This document shows, in pieces, positions 34,993 through 44,832 of a stretch of 64,000 bases of DNA. The translations under genes and the position numbers were made by a program. The notes under the pieces are model-generated. The model had not been told where the DNA came from. It was given only the letters and a program-made list of their open reading frames with translations, and ran no database searches. Source of the DNA: Flavobacteriales bacterium. GTDB taxonomy: Bacteria > Bacteroidota > Bacteroidia > Flavobacteriales_F > PHOS-HE28. The number at the start of each line of letters is the position of its first letter. Within the stretch, counting starts at the first letter, position 1. The stretch spans positions 1,612,001-1,676,000 of the forward strand of contig JADJOI010000003.1 of NCBI GenBank assembly GCA_016713875.1, in the 5' to 3' direction.

Positions 34993-36755
34993 AAAAGACC
35001 CTCACAGCCAACATCAGCGGTACGGTGTTCCACATCGAGGAGGACGCGTACGACAAGCTGAACCGCTACCTCGGCACCATCCGCGCGCGCTTCAGCGGCA
35101 GCGAGGGCCGCGACGAGATCATGGCCGACATCGAGGCCCGCATCGCCGAGCTCTTCCAGGAGCGGCTGCAGGGCCGCCAGGTGGTGGGCATCGCCGACGT
35201 GGACCACGTGATCGCCGTCATGGGCCAGCCGGAGGACTACGCGGACGGCGAGGCCGGCGGCGGTGGCGCCATCCCCCCCCCGCCCACCGACGGGCGCCGG
35301 CGCCTGTACCGCGACCCGGAGGACAGCTGGGTGGGCGGTGTCTTCGGCGGTCTGGCGGCCTACCTCGGCACCGACCCCTTGTGGATGCGCATCGCGTTCA
35401 TCCTGCTGGTGATCTTCGGCGTGGGCTCGCCCCTGCTGATCTACATCATCCTCTGGATCCTGATCCCGCAGGCCTCCTCGGCCGCCGAACGCCTCATGAT
35501 GCAGGGCGAGCCGGTGACGGTGGACAACCTGAAGCGCAGCTTCGAGGAAGGCGCCGAACGCGTGAAGCAGGGCGCCGAGCGCGTGGCCCGCGAGGCCGAT
35601 GAACTGGGGCGGCGCTGGAGCAACGGTCCGGCCCGTGCCTACGGCCGGCAGGCCCGTCAGGGGGTCGGCGAGTTCGCCCGCGGCGCCGCCGGCGTGGCCG
35701 CCAAGATCGTCGGTGTGTTCACCCTGGTGCTCGGCGCCATCCTCACCCTGGCGCTGGTGGGAGCGCTCATCGGTGGCGGCACCATCACCCTCGACCACTT
35801 CGGCGGGCTGGAGGGCACCGGCCTCTTCGACCTCAGCGCGGTGGTGTTCGACAGCGCGGCCCACGCCTTCTGGGGTGTGTTGTGCGCCGTGCTCCTGCTG
35901 CTGATCCCCGCCATCGGGCTCTTCATCGGCGGTCTGCGCCTGCTCACCGGCCTGCGCGCCCCGCAATGGCTGGGCTGGACGCTGAGCACCGCCTGGTTCG
36001 TGGCCCTGATGGTGGTGCTGGTGGTGGGCCTCCGCCTGGGCAACGACCTCAAGCGCGACCAGAAGCTGCGCGAGGAGCTGTCCATCGCACAGCCCGCCGG
36101 GCAGACGCTCTTCCTGGGCGTGCATGACATGCGCGGCCTGGGCAAGGACTGGCGGGTGGCCTACGATGACGGCCGGGTGGACTGGGACATGGAGGGGCTG
36201 ATGACGACCGCCGACAGCATCCACGGGGCCTGGGCCAACCTGGACGTGGTGCCCAGCCCGGACAGCCTCTTCCACCTGATGGTGGAGCGCCGCGCCAACG
36301 GGCGCACCGAGAAGATGGCCCTGGCGCGGGCGAGCCACACCGGGTTCACCCACGCGCAGCGCGACTCGCTGCTCCTGCTGTCCCCGTGGGTGGACATGCC
36401 CCGGGAGGACAAACTGCGCGCCCAGCGGGTCCGCTTCGAGGTGCAGGTGCCCGTGGGGCGTGCCGTGCACTTCCAGAGCGGTATCGGCTTCATGCTGGAT
36501 GATGTGGACAACGTGACCAACACCTGGGATGACGAGATGGTGGGCCGCACCTGGACGATGACCTCGGGCGGCCTCAGCAGCAGCGTGACGCCGGAGCAGG
36601 TGCCCGACGACCTGCCTCCACCTGCGCTGCCGGCCACGCCACCCGCCGCAGCCCCGGCGACCACGCCCGAGCCGACCGCGGCTCCGAGCGGCACCAGCGA
36701 CCTGCGCACCTACAGCGCACCCGACCTGCTCACGGCGGTGTTCCGCCGCACCTGA
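34989..36755 (+). CDS. PspC domain-containing membrane protein
   Basis: A 588-aa membrane protein. The N-terminal part (residues 1-80) is soluble and matches the region found before PspC in Bacteroidota (VFHIEEDAYDKLNRYL, then EIMADIEARIAELFQERL). A PspC domain follows (around residues 98-165: LYRDPEDSWVGGVFGGLAAY, then IYIILWILIPQA). Three more membrane segments and a C-terminal Pro/Ala-rich tail end it. PspC proteins sense or respond to envelope stress. Codons around 35273-35281 contain nine C in a row, a possible slippage tract, but the frame is intact. It is coupled to padR. Confidence 0.9.
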   Translation: MKKTLTANISGTVFHIEEDAYDKLNRYLGTIRARFSGSEGRDEIMADIEARIAELFQERLQGRQVVGIADVDHVIAVMGQPEDYADGEAGGGGAIPPPPTDGRRRLYRDPEDSWVGGVFGGLAAYLGTDPLWMRIAFILLVIFGVGSPLLIYIILWILIPQASSAAERLMMQGEPVTVDNLKRSFEEGAERVKQGAERVAREADELGRRWSNGPARAYGRQARQGVGEFARGAAGVAAKIVGVFTLVLGAILTLALVGALIGGGTITLDHFGGLEGTGLFDLSAVVFDSAAHAFWGVLCAVLLLLIPAIGLFIGGLRLLTGLRAPQWLGWTLSTAWFVALMVVLVVGLRLGNDLKRDQKLREELSIAQPAGQTLFLGVHDMRGLGKDWRVAYDDGRVDWDMEGLMTTADSIHGAWANLDVVPSPDSLFHLMVERRANGRTEKMALARASHTGFTHAQRDSLLLLSPWVDMPREDKLRAQRVRFEVQVPVGRAVHFQSGIGFMLDDVDNVTNTWDDEMVGRTWTMTSGGLSSSVTPEQVPDDLPPPALPATPPAAAPATTPEPTAAPSGTSDLRTYSAPDLLTAVFRRT

Positions 36756-36800
36756 ACCCCGATCACCGGCGGCAACGAGGGGAAGCCATCCGGCCGGGGA

Positions 36801-36831
36801 CCGCCCCGTTCTCGACGAGAGGACGGGGCGG
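36801..36831. terminator. hairpin between pspC gene and antiporter gene
   Basis: CCGCCCCGT (36801-36809) pairs with ACGGGGCGG (36823-36831), with an inner TCTCG/CGAGA stem. No T run follows, so it is a possible Rho-independent-like or stability hairpin. Confidence 0.45.
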
Positions 36832-36898
36832 ATCGTTCCACAGGCTTCATGTGGGCGGAACGGACCGGGAACAGGGGCCGGTCTACCTTGCGCCCGCG

Positions 36899-39169
36899 AT
36901 GATCCGCTGGCGCAACTGGCTCTTCTATATGCTCACCATCAGTGCCTGCGTGGCGCTGATGTACGGCATCGTGGGCGCGGGTGTCGGGCTTGAGGCCGGC
37001 AAGTCGGTGGGGGGCGAACTGCAGGAGGTGAGCGGTTACTGGCAGCAGTTCAAGGACACCTACCACCACAACCTCACGCATCCGCTGGCCATCCTGCTGC
37101 TGCAGATCCTCTGCATCATCGTCACGGCGCGGGCCTTCGGCTTCATCTGCCAGAAGGTGGGCCTGCCCACGGTGATCGGCGAGATCGCCGCGGGCATCTT
37201 CCTCGGCCCGTCCTTCCTGGGTCAGCAGTTCCCGGCCTACTCGGACTTCCTGTTCCCTGCGGCCTCGCTGGGCAACCTGCAGTTCCTCAGCCAGATCGGC
37301 CTCATCCTGTTCATGTTCGTCATCGGCATGGAGCTGAACCTCACGGTGATGAAGGACCGTGTGCAGGACGCCGTGGTGGTGAGCCATGCCGGCATCGTGT
37401 TCCCCTACACCCTCGGCGTGGGCCTCTCCTACTTCCTCTACGAGCCCTTTGCCCCGCAAGGCGTCCACTTCCTGTCGTTCGCGTTGTTCATGGGCATCGC
37501 CATGAGCATCGCGGCCTTTCCGGTGATGGCCCGCATCGTGCAGGAGCGCGGCCTGCACCGAACGGCCTTCGGCAGCACGGTCATCACCTTCGCCGCCGCC
37601 GACGACATCACCGCCTGGTGCCTGCTGGCCGTGGTGATCGCCGTGGTGAAGGCCGGCAGCATCGTCAGCAGCCTCTACACCGTGCTGATGGTGCTGGCCT
37701 ACATGCTGCTGATGCTGCGCGTGGTGCGGCCCTTCCTCAACCGCCTGGGCGAGGTGTACGCCGACCGGGAAAGCCTCAGCAAGCCCATCGTGGCCGTCTT
37801 CATCCTGGTGCTGCTGCTCTCGGCCTACGCCACCGAGGTCATCGGCGTGCATGCCCTCTACGGGGCCTTCGTGGCCGGGGTGATCATGCCGCCCAACCAG
37901 CGCTTCCGCAGCCTCTTCATCGGCAAGGTGGAGGACGTGGCCGTGGTGCTGTTGCTGCCCCTCTTCTTCGTGTTCACCGGCCTGCGCACCGAGATCGGGC
38001 TGCTGAACGACGTGGGCCTCTGGAAATGGTGCGCGGTGATCCTCGCGGTGGCCGTGGTGGGCAAGTTCACCGGCAGTGCCGTGGCGGCCCGCTTCGTGGG
38101 TCTGCCGCTGAAGGAGAGCCTGATGGTGGGCGCCCTGATGAACACCCGCGGCCTGATGGAGCTGGTGGTGCTCAACATCGGCTACGACCTGGGCGTGATC
38201 AGCCCGGAGATCTTCGCGATGATGGTGATCATGGCCCTGGTGACCACGGTGATGACCGGCCCCACGCTGACCCTGATCGAGCGCCTCTTCCCCACCGCCG
38301 CTCGCCCGGCACAGGCGGTGGCCGAAGAGGCCAAGCGCTTCCGGATCCTGGTGCCCTTCGGCGACCCGGGCCGCGGCCGCAACATGGTGCGCGTGGCCCA
38401 TGCCTTCCTGAAGCGCAACGACAACGCCAGCGTGGTGGCCCTGCACCTCACCCCCAGCAGCGACGTCAACACCTTCAACCTGGCCGAGCGCGAGCGCGAC
38501 AGCTTCAAGCCCATCCTGAAGGAGAAGCGCGAGAAGGGCATTCCGCTGGAGACGCTCTTCAAGCCCAGCACCGACATCGACAAGGAGCTCATCACCATCG
38601 CCAACACGGGCAACTTCGACCTGACCATCGTGGGCATCGGGCGCAGCATCTACGAGGGCACCTTCCTGGGCCGCGTGGTGGGCCTCACCAGCCGCATCAT
38701 CGACCCCGAGCGCCTCATCGACACCCTCACGGGCAAGGAGGACCTCTTCGCCGCCGCCGAGCTCGACGACCGGGTGCGCCGCATCGTGCGCGAGGTGCGC
38801 ATCCCCCTGGGCATCTACGTGGACAAGGACCTGCAGCGCACCGAGCGCGTGGTGGTGCCCCTCTTCGGGCTGGCGGACAGTGCGCTGCTCACCTACGCCC
38901 AGAAGCTGCAGGTGAACAGCGGGGCGCACATCACCCTGCTCGACCTGGCCGACGTGTTCACCCAGAACCCCGAGCTGCGGGCCCTGGTGGACGGCATGCA
39001 GCGCGCGGCGCACGGCTCGGTGGAGCTGTCCACCACGGCCATCGACGGCGGCGGCCCGCTCACCGGCCAGGACCTGATGCTGATCGGCCTCGACGGCTGG
39101 AAGCGCGCCGTGGAGAAGCAGGCCCCTTGGCTGGCGCAGGCGCCCAGCATGCTCATCGTGCGGCCCTGA
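36899..39169 (+). CDS. cation:proton antiporter (CPA2) with universal-stress tail
   Basis: A 756-aa protein: one N-terminal helix, then a CPA2 Na+/H+ or K+/H+ exchanger domain of about 12 helices (GLPTVIGEIAAGIFLGPSFL, TFAAADDITAWCLLAVVIAV with the conserved Asp pair, GALMNTRGLMELVVLNIG). A cytoplasmic C-terminal half follows with two USP-like folds (ERFRILVPFGDPG-like opening, ERVVVPLFGLADSALL). It likely exchanges monovalent cations for protons under regulation by the USP part. TACCTTGC ends 7 nt before the ATG at 36899, which supports this start over the upstream GTG. Confidence 0.93.
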   Translation: MIRWRNWLFYMLTISACVALMYGIVGAGVGLEAGKSVGGELQEVSGYWQQFKDTYHHNLTHPLAILLLQILCIIVTARAFGFICQKVGLPTVIGEIAAGIFLGPSFLGQQFPAYSDFLFPAASLGNLQFLSQIGLILFMFVIGMELNLTVMKDRVQDAVVVSHAGIVFPYTLGVGLSYFLYEPFAPQGVHFLSFALFMGIAMSIAAFPVMARIVQERGLHRTAFGSTVITFAAADDITAWCLLAVVIAVVKAGSIVSSLYTVLMVLAYMLLMLRVVRPFLNRLGEVYADRESLSKPIVAVFILVLLLSAYATEVIGVHALYGAFVAGVIMPPNQRFRSLFIGKVEDVAVVLLLPLFFVFTGLRTEIGLLNDVGLWKWCAVILAVAVVGKFTGSAVAARFVGLPLKESLMVGALMNTRGLMELVVLNIGYDLGVISPEIFAMMVIMALVTTVMTGPTLTLIERLFPTAARPAQAVAEEAKRFRILVPFGDPGRGRNMVRVAHAFLKRNDNASVVALHLTPSSDVNTFNLAERERDSFKPILKEKREKGIPLETLFKPSTDIDKELITIANTGNFDLTIVGIGRSIYEGTFLGRVVGLTSRIIDPERLIDTLTGKEDLFAAAELDDRVRRIVREVRIPLGIYVDKDLQRTERVVVPLFGLADSALLTYAQKLQVNSGAHITLLDLADVFTQNPELRALVDGMQRAAHGSVELSTTAIDGGGPLTGQDLMLIGLDGWKRAVEKQAPWLAQAPSMLIVRP

Positions 39170-39232
39170 GCGGAGCCGCACGATCACCGAACTTCGCACC
39201 GCCATGGGCATCCGCGCGCATGGCCCCGCACC

Positions 39233-40279
39233 ATGAGCAAAGCCGCCAAGATCCGCGCCTTCGACCCCAACAGCCCCGGCGACGCCAACGCCCAGATGTA
39301 CGGGCTGCCCTTCACCTGCGAGGAGGCCGACATCGTGCTGCTGCCCGTGCCCTGGGAGGTGACCACCAGCTACGGCGGCGGCACGGCCCACGGCCCGCAG
39401 GCCATCTTCGACGCCAGCTTCCAGGTGGACCTGTTCCACCCCGAGTTCCCCGACCTGTGGAAGCGCGGCGTGGCCATGGACGAGATGCCCAAGGCGCTGC
39501 TGCAGCAGAGCAAGGCCCTGAAGAAGGAGGCCCACAAGGTGATCACCATGCTCACCGAGGGCGGCAGCAAGAAGGAGCTGGCCCAGGCCAAGAAGGCGCT
39601 GGAGCTGGTGAACGCCGAGTGCGCCGTGATGAACGAATGGGTCGAGGCCCGCGCCGGGGAATGGCTGGACGCCGGCAAGCTCGTGGGCCTGGTGGGCGGC
39701 GACCACAGCACGCCCCTCGGCTTCCACCGCGCCCTGGCCCGCCGCCACAAGCGCTTCGGCATCCTGCACATCGACGCGCACATGGACCTGCGCAACGCCT
39801 ACGAAGGCTTCACCTACAGCCACGCCAGCATCATGCACAACACCCTCGAGCTGCCGCAGGTGGGCACGCTGGTGCAGGTGGGCATCCGCGATTTCTGCGC
39901 CGAGGAGAACAAGGCCTTCCTGGACCACGGCGGCCGCGTGAAGGTGGTGCGCTCGGCCGACATCCGGCGGCAGCAGTACGAGGGCGTCACCTGGCGCGAG
40001 CAGTGCGATGCCATCATCGCCGCACTGCCGGAGAAGGTGCATGTGAGCTTCGACATCGACGGCCTGGACCCGGTGCTGTGCCCGCATACGGGGACCCCGG
40101 TGCCGGGCGGGCTCGCCTTCGAGGAGGCCAGCTACCTGCTGAGCCGCCTGGTGGCCAGCGGCCGCACCCTCATCGGCTTCGACCTGGTGGAGGTGGCGCC
40201 CGGCCGCCACGACGAGTGGGACGCCAACGTGGGCGCACGCCTGCTGTGGCACCTCTGCGGCGTGCTGGCCAGGTCCTGA
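39233..40279 (+). CDS. arginase/agmatinase family ureohydrolase
   Basis: A 348-aa binuclear manganese enzyme of the arginase-agmatinase-formiminoglutamase family. Metal ligands lie in VGGDHSTP, HIDAHMDLR and SFDIDGLDP, and YGGGTAHGPQAIFDASFQVD is the N-terminal family motif. A helical insert of about 50 residues (KALKKEAHKVITML to WVEARAGEWL) sets apart the Bacteroidota subgroup. The substrate could be agmatine or, given hutH in the window, formiminoglutamate; sequence alone does not decide. The DCC-family gene follows 3 bp later. Confidence 0.9.
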   Translation: MSKAAKIRAFDPNSPGDANAQMYGLPFTCEEADIVLLPVPWEVTTSYGGGTAHGPQAIFDASFQVDLFHPEFPDLWKRGVAMDEMPKALLQQSKALKKEAHKVITMLTEGGSKKELAQAKKALELVNAECAVMNEWVEARAGEWLDAGKLVGLVGGDHSTPLGFHRALARRHKRFGILHIDAHMDLRNAYEGFTYSHASIMHNTLELPQVGTLVQVGIRDFCAEENKAFLDHGGRVKVVRSADIRRQQYEGVTWREQCDAIIAALPEKVHVSFDIDGLDPVLCPHTGTPVPGGLAFEEASYLLSRLVASGRTLIGFDLVEVAPGRHDEWDANVGARLLWHLCGVLARS

Positions 40280-40282
40280 TCG

Positions 40283-40696
40283 ATGGACGGGGCCCCGCTG
40301 CCGGACCGCCTGCTGCTGTTCGACGGCGTGTGCAACCTGTGCACCGGGGCGGTGCGCTTCGTGGTGCCCCGCGACCGCCGCGGCCGCATCCGCTTCGCCG
40401 CCCTGCAAGGCCCCACCGGGCAGCGCGTCCTGCGCGAGCAGGGGCTCAGCACCGCGGAGCTCAGCACGTTGATCTACCTGCGCCAGGGCCGGGTGCTCAC
40501 CCGCAGCACCGCCGCGCTGCAGCTCTTCCGCGACCTCGACGGCGCGTGGCCGCTGCTGGCGGTCCTCCTGGGGCTGCCGCGCGTGCTGCGCGATGCCGTG
40601 TACGACCGGGTGGCCCGGCGGCGCTACCGCTGGTTCGGCCGCACCGAGGCCTGCCTGGTGCCGGGCCCCGACCTCGCCGCGCGCTTTGTGGACTGA
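40283..40696 (+). CDS. thiol-disulfide oxidoreductase DCC family protein (DUF393)
   Basis: A 137-aa DCC protein. The name motif D-x-x-C-x-x-C is DGVCNLC near the N-terminus (LLFDGVCNLCTGAVRF), followed by the family block FAALQGPTGQRVL and LSTLIYLRQGRVLTRSTAAL. Proteins of this family are thioredoxin-like and assumed to be redox active; no substrate is known. The gene follows the arginase-family gene by 3 bp and is probably co-transcribed. Confidence 0.9.
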   Translation: MDGAPLPDRLLLFDGVCNLCTGAVRFVVPRDRRGRIRFAALQGPTGQRVLREQGLSTAELSTLIYLRQGRVLTRSTAALQLFRDLDGAWPLLAVLLGLPRVLRDAVYDRVARRRYRWFGRTEACLVPGPDLAARFVD

Positions 40697-40706
40697 GCCG
40701 CGCCGC

Positions 40707-42785
40707 TCACGGCAGCAGCTCCACCAGCACGGACGAGGGCACCGTGCCACCGATGTTGTTCAGGATCAGGTCGCGGTCGTTGGCCGTGCCCGTATAGCGC
40801 ACCACCCCGTCCAGGTTGAGGTCCTCGCGGTGGTAGCCGTTCACCGTGTTGGTGGGCACCAGGCCGCCGACCTTCTGCAGGATGGGGTCACGGTCGTTGT
40901 CCGCCCCGCTGTACTTCACGAGGCCGCTCACGTTCGCGTCGCCGGCATAGAGGCAACGTACACCGTTCACCGCCTTGGTGGCTGCGGTTCCGCCGTAGAG
41001 CGCGGTGGCCGCCAGCGTCAGGTCCCTCAGCGTGGCCGTGGTGCTCAGGGCCTGCGGCGCGGCCAGCATGGTGCCCAAGTGATTGCGATGCCGCACCGCG
41101 ATGTGGTAGTTGTCCGCCGACACGGAGAAGGCCACATCGCTCGTGCCGTCCACGTCCACCACGTTGCCGTTGCGCAGCAGCAGCGCATGTCGCACGGCCA
41201 CCAGCATACCGTTGTTCACCTTGTCGCGCAGTTCCACGCGCACCCAGTCCACCACGGACGCGCTACCGCTGACGGCGAGCACGGCGCTCGTCGTCGCCTC
41301 GCCCCCGCTGCCGTTCACCGCGTCGAACCCGAGGGCCGTGTACGGCTCGTTGAGGGGCACCAGCCCCGCGCTGCGGAGCGATCCGCGCATCAGCCCGGTG
41401 CTGGTCTCGTAGGCCCCTTCCAGCATCACCTTCAGCTTCACGCGCACGGGTTGGGGCGGTGTGGCGAACGGCTCGTATCCGTTGAGCACGGTGGTGCTGT
41501 TGGCGGGGTCGAGCCAGTCGCGCAGGCGGTTGCTGGCCGCGGTGCCGTCGAAGCTGCTGGTGAGCTTCACCGCACCGCTGGACGTGGTGGCCGCGTTGCT
41601 GCAGGTCTGCGCGCCGCTCACCACATGGCCCACCAGCCGCTTGTTCTGGTCGTACAGCGGCGAGCCGCTCGAGCCGCTCTGGATAATGCCGCTGTCCCAG
41701 TACATGCGCCAGAAGTTGGTGCCGTTGCTGCTGTAGCTCGTGGGCGCCTGGTCATCGAACGCGATCTTCTTCACGTCGTAGAGCGGGTGCTCGATGGTGA
41801 CGGTGCGCGTAGGCGTGGTGCCGCTGCGGTCCCATCCGGCGTAGTAGGGCTGGTAGCTCGAGGGGGGCGCGCTGCTGAGCTGCACCAGGGCGAAATCGTC
41901 GTAGTAGTCGCTGGCCTTCAGGGTGCATCCGGTGATCGTCTGCGCCGTGGACCCACTGCTGCCGGTGCAGCCGGTCGATTCGTAGTTGAAGTAGAAGACC
42001 CAGCCGCTGGTGTTGGGCTGGTAGCAGTGGTTGGCCAGCAGGAAGTACGGTGTGCCGTTGTTGGCGGTGTTGTTCACCAGGGTGCCGGTGCAGCCGTTGC
42101 CGTCGGGGCGTAGGAACATGGCCGTGGCGCGCTTCACTGTCTGCCAGTCGCTGGCGGCCGGGCAGGCCACGTTGGTGTGGCAGGCCGCGCTCTGGTACCC
42201 CGGGTCGTAGTCCTTCGGCGTACCGGCCTCGGCGCTGCTGAACGGGTCGTGGAACGCGTGGGTGACGCTGCCGACCTCCACGGCGCAGTCCGCGCGGCGC
42301 TCGGCGGGCACATGCAGCTCCAGCACCACGGCGTCGCCGGGCAGCAGGGCCGTGGCGAAGGTGCCGTCGGGCAGCTCGTTGGCCTCGCCGAAGCCGCCGA
42401 GGTAGCTGCGCTGCGCGCCGTCGATCACGAAGAGCAGGGCGCCGTCGGGCAGGTCGAAGCGATCGAACTGCACCGCGAGCATGGCCGCGCCGGGGCTCGT
42501 GAGGCGGAGGCGCCCGCGCAGCAGGCCACCGGGCAGGCTGTCCCACACCCCCTCGGTCAGCAGGTCGGCCTGCAGCCAGCGCTGGGTGCCGTACCGGAAC
42601 ACGAGGCCCTCGGAGGCGGCCCCGCGCTCCTCCTCCAGCGGGCCGCTGGGCGCGATGGTGGGCAGCGCGACCTGGCGCAGGTGCCGGCCCCAGTGATGCG
42701 GCGCACCGCCCTGGGGCACCTGGCCGTGGGCGAAGGCCGTGGAAAGGAGGGACAGCAGCAGCAGGGATCGGCGCATGGTGGACAT
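40707..42785 (-). CDS. secreted trypsin-like/lysyl endopeptidase-type serine protease with HRNHL and dockerin-like tail
   Basis: A 692-aa exported protein (signal peptide after MSTMRRSLLLLSLLSTAFAH). An N-terminal beta region is followed by an S1-type protease domain like lysyl endopeptidases: His in LLANHCYQ, Asp in DDFALVQL, Ser in SGSSGSPLYD, plus several paired Cys (CTGTLVNN region). The C-terminal 230 residues repeat the module of the 14383 protein: VVDWVRVELR, AVRHRNHL, AGDANVSGLVKYSGADNDRD and EDLNLDGVVRYTGTANDRD. The start could also be the ATG at 42776, three codons later. Confidence 0.88.
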   Translation of the reverse strand: MSTMRRSLLLLSLLSTAFAHGQVPQGGAPHHWGRHLRQVALPTIAPSGPLEEERGAASEGLVFRYGTQRWLQADLLTEGVWDSLPGGLLRGRLRLTSPGAAMLAVQFDRFDLPDGALLFVIDGAQRSYLGGFGEANELPDGTFATALLPGDAVVLELHVPAERRADCAVEVGSVTHAFHDPFSSAEAGTPKDYDPGYQSAACHTNVACPAASDWQTVKRATAMFLRPDGNGCTGTLVNNTANNGTPYFLLANHCYQPNTSGWVFYFNYESTGCTGSSGSTAQTITGCTLKASDYYDDFALVQLSSAPPSSYQPYYAGWDRSGTTPTRTVTIEHPLYDVKKIAFDDQAPTSYSSNGTNFWRMYWDSGIIQSGSSGSPLYDQNKRLVGHVVSGAQTCSNAATTSSGAVKLTSSFDGTAASNRLRDWLDPANSTTVLNGYEPFATPPQPVRVKLKVMLEGAYETSTGLMRGSLRSAGLVPLNEPYTALGFDAVNGSGGEATTSAVLAVSGSASVVDWVRVELRDKVNNGMLVAVRHALLLRNGNVVDVDGTSDVAFSVSADNYHIAVRHRNHLGTMLAAPQALSTTATLRDLTLAATALYGGTAATKAVNGVRCLYAGDANVSGLVKYSGADNDRDPILQKVGGLVPTNTVNGYHREDLNLDGVVRYTGTANDRDLILNNIGGTVPSSVLVELLP

Positions 42786-42965
42786 CGTTGGGGCTGCCAA
42801 GGTTCCACGCGCGATGCATACGGCGCCAGCACGATCCGACCGGGGAGGTCGTGCACCCGTTGAGGCAGGAAGAAGTTTCGATCGGTGGGGATGCGCTGCC
42901 GACCGAGCAGGCCTCACGGACGGCCACCCGTGTCGACCAGCAATCGTTCCGGCTACCTTTCCCTC

Positions 42966-44699
42966 ATGCGTGCGCTGCTCGTTCTGCTGATGCTGCCCGT
43001 GGGTTGGGCCGCCATCGCGCAGGAACTGCTCCGCGGCCGGGTGGTGGATGCCAACGATGGCAGCCCGTTGCCCTACGCCACAGTGCTCGTGCACAGCACG
43101 GACCGCGGCACCATCACCAACAGCGAGGGCGAGTTCGCCGTACCGAGCCTGCCCGACGATGACGGGCTCCGCATCTCCTTCGTGGGTTATCGCGCCCTGA
43201 ATGTGACGGCGGCGATGCTGGCCGCGGACCCTGTGGTGCGCCTCGAACGCGCCTCGTTCACGCTCAGCGAGGTGACCGTGCGACCGGGCGCCGCGCAGTA
43301 CGACCGCGTGATGGCCGCGGTGCGCTGGCTCAACCGGGCCCCGCCCGTCACGTCACGGCTCTTCTTCGGCATGGAGACCTATGCCGACACGCTGCCCATG
43401 GAGGTGCTGCATGCGTTCTTCAACACCCGCATGCGATCGGCCCGCATCGACGGGCTCGAGCTGAAGCAAGGGCGCATCGGCATCACCGAGCGCGACGGTC
43501 GGTTCTACATCAACTACAACACCTCGAGGGCCTTCGCGCTCATGGACATCCTGGACCGGAGGAGCCCCTTCCCGTTGTCACCGCTGGCGATGGGAGGCAC
43601 GCAGGAGATGCGTCGACAGTTCGTCGCCGAACTGGTGTCCGCCGGCTCGGGACCCGATGGCGTGGACCACCTCCGCGTCACGCCGCGCAAAGGCCAAGGA
43701 GAGGCCTTCACCCTCGAGCTGTGGATGGAACCCGGCAGCGACCGCGTGCGGTCCCTGCAGCTGACCTGCAAGGATTGCCGGCGCCACCCCTTCCTGCCCC
43801 TCTTCGAGCATGGCCGCATCGACACGGTGGACCTGCGGTACCGCCAGACCTGGTCGACCACGGGACCTCCGCTGCCGGAGGTGATGGAGCTGGACTACCG
43901 CATGGTATACGCCGGGCCCGACTTCATGCAGGATTTCCGCACCCATGCGGTGATGCATGCCTACGACCGCAGCGTGCCCTTCATCCTGCCGCTCTTCACC
44001 TACACTAGCGAGATCCCCGACTACCGCAAGATCGGCTGGCTGCCGGAGGACAGCCTGTTCTGGGTCCGGCAGCGGCCGCCCCTGCCCACGGAGCGCCAGC
44101 AGCGCGACATGGACTTCCTGCGCCGCAACGACCTGCGCCATGGCGGCTGGCATCATCGGCTGAGCAACGAACGCAACTTCCTCACCGCGAACTACGCGCT
44201 GTGGGACGCCGATCGAAGGCTGTGGTTGCAGGCGATGACCACCCGCGATCCGCGCGAGACCTCCTCCAGGGTCACCGAGGGCTGGTTGTCCGACCATGCA
44301 TTGTCCATGGAAGGGCCGAAGGTGGCGCTGGTGGCCCAGCTGTACCTGGACATGGACAGCATGGATGGGGTGTTCACGCATCGCACGGCGACCGTGCTGG
44401 ACGGCTACCACAGCTTCCACCTGGAACCGGAACAGCCGTGGACCGCATGCTTCCAGAACATCTGGTTCGACCTCTGCGAGCTCGAGCGACGCCGGTTGGA
44501 GGACCGCCTCCGCATGCCGGGCATGACGGTGGAACGCGCGCGCGTGCTGCACAGCGAGCACAGCACGCGACTGGCGGCCACCACCCAGGAGTACCTCCGC
44601 ACTACTAAATACGGCGCCGACAAGGAGGCCCTGCTTCCGTGGAACGACCAGGTGCGTCAGGGGCTGGGCATCGATAACCTGGCCATGTTCGGATTGTAG
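42966..44699 (+). CDS. carboxypeptidase-like regulatory domain-containing protein
   Basis: A 577-aa exported protein (signal peptide MRALLVLLMLPVGWAAIAQ). The CarboxypepD_reg-like domain comes first (LRGRVVDANDGSPLPYATVL, then TNSEGEFAVPSLPDDDGLRI, then ISFVGYRAL), as in plug-preceding domains of TonB-dependent receptors. The rest is an unassigned region of about 480 residues without a visible outer-membrane barrel signature at the C-terminus. TACCTTTC ends 4 nt before the ATG, giving a predicted leaderless mRNA and supporting this start over the upstream in-frame codons. Confidence 0.85.
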   Translation: MRALLVLLMLPVGWAAIAQELLRGRVVDANDGSPLPYATVLVHSTDRGTITNSEGEFAVPSLPDDDGLRISFVGYRALNVTAAMLAADPVVRLERASFTLSEVTVRPGAAQYDRVMAAVRWLNRAPPVTSRLFFGMETYADTLPMEVLHAFFNTRMRSARIDGLELKQGRIGITERDGRFYINYNTSRAFALMDILDRRSPFPLSPLAMGGTQEMRRQFVAELVSAGSGPDGVDHLRVTPRKGQGEAFTLELWMEPGSDRVRSLQLTCKDCRRHPFLPLFEHGRIDTVDLRYRQTWSTTGPPLPEVMELDYRMVYAGPDFMQDFRTHAVMHAYDRSVPFILPLFTYTSEIPDYRKIGWLPEDSLFWVRQRPPLPTERQQRDMDFLRRNDLRHGGWHHRLSNERNFLTANYALWDADRRLWLQAMTTRDPRETSSRVTEGWLSDHALSMEGPKVALVAQLYLDMDSMDGVFTHRTATVLDGYHSFHLEPEQPWTACFQNIWFDLCELERRRLEDRLRMPGMTVERARVLHSEHSTRLAATTQEYLRTTKYGADKEALLPWNDQVRQGLGIDNLAMFGL

Positions 44700-44832
44700 G
44701 GGCTCCAAGCCGCCGCATCCGGCGGTCGGAACGGCAAACCTCCGGGAACGCATGCAGGGTCAACGCCGGGGCGTTCCCCCCCCGCCCGCCCACACGCCCC
44801 AAGGCCTACCTTCGCGCGGAAGACCGCGACCG

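Noticed and set aside
35273..35281. nine-C tract in the PspC gene as a phase-variation switch
   Set aside because: The reading frame is intact through the tract (Ile-Pro-Pro-Pro-Pro) and it lies in a low-complexity linker, so there is no evidence for switching.
36710..40750. 1346-codon open frame on the minus strand
   Set aside because: It runs antisense through the antiporter, arginase-family and DCC genes; its His/Gln/Arg/Ala-rich translation is the usual shadow of high-GC coding DNA and matches no family.
37618..40797. 1059-codon open frame on the plus strand
   Set aside because: It is out of frame with the antiporter and arginase-family genes and consists of Arg/Gly/Pro/Ala-rich sequence; it is a shadow frame.
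44776..44784. nine-C tract before the fused E1 gene as a regulator
   Set aside because: It lies upstream of the -7 element at 44807 and outside the coding sequence; it is only a homopolymer in GC-rich DNA.
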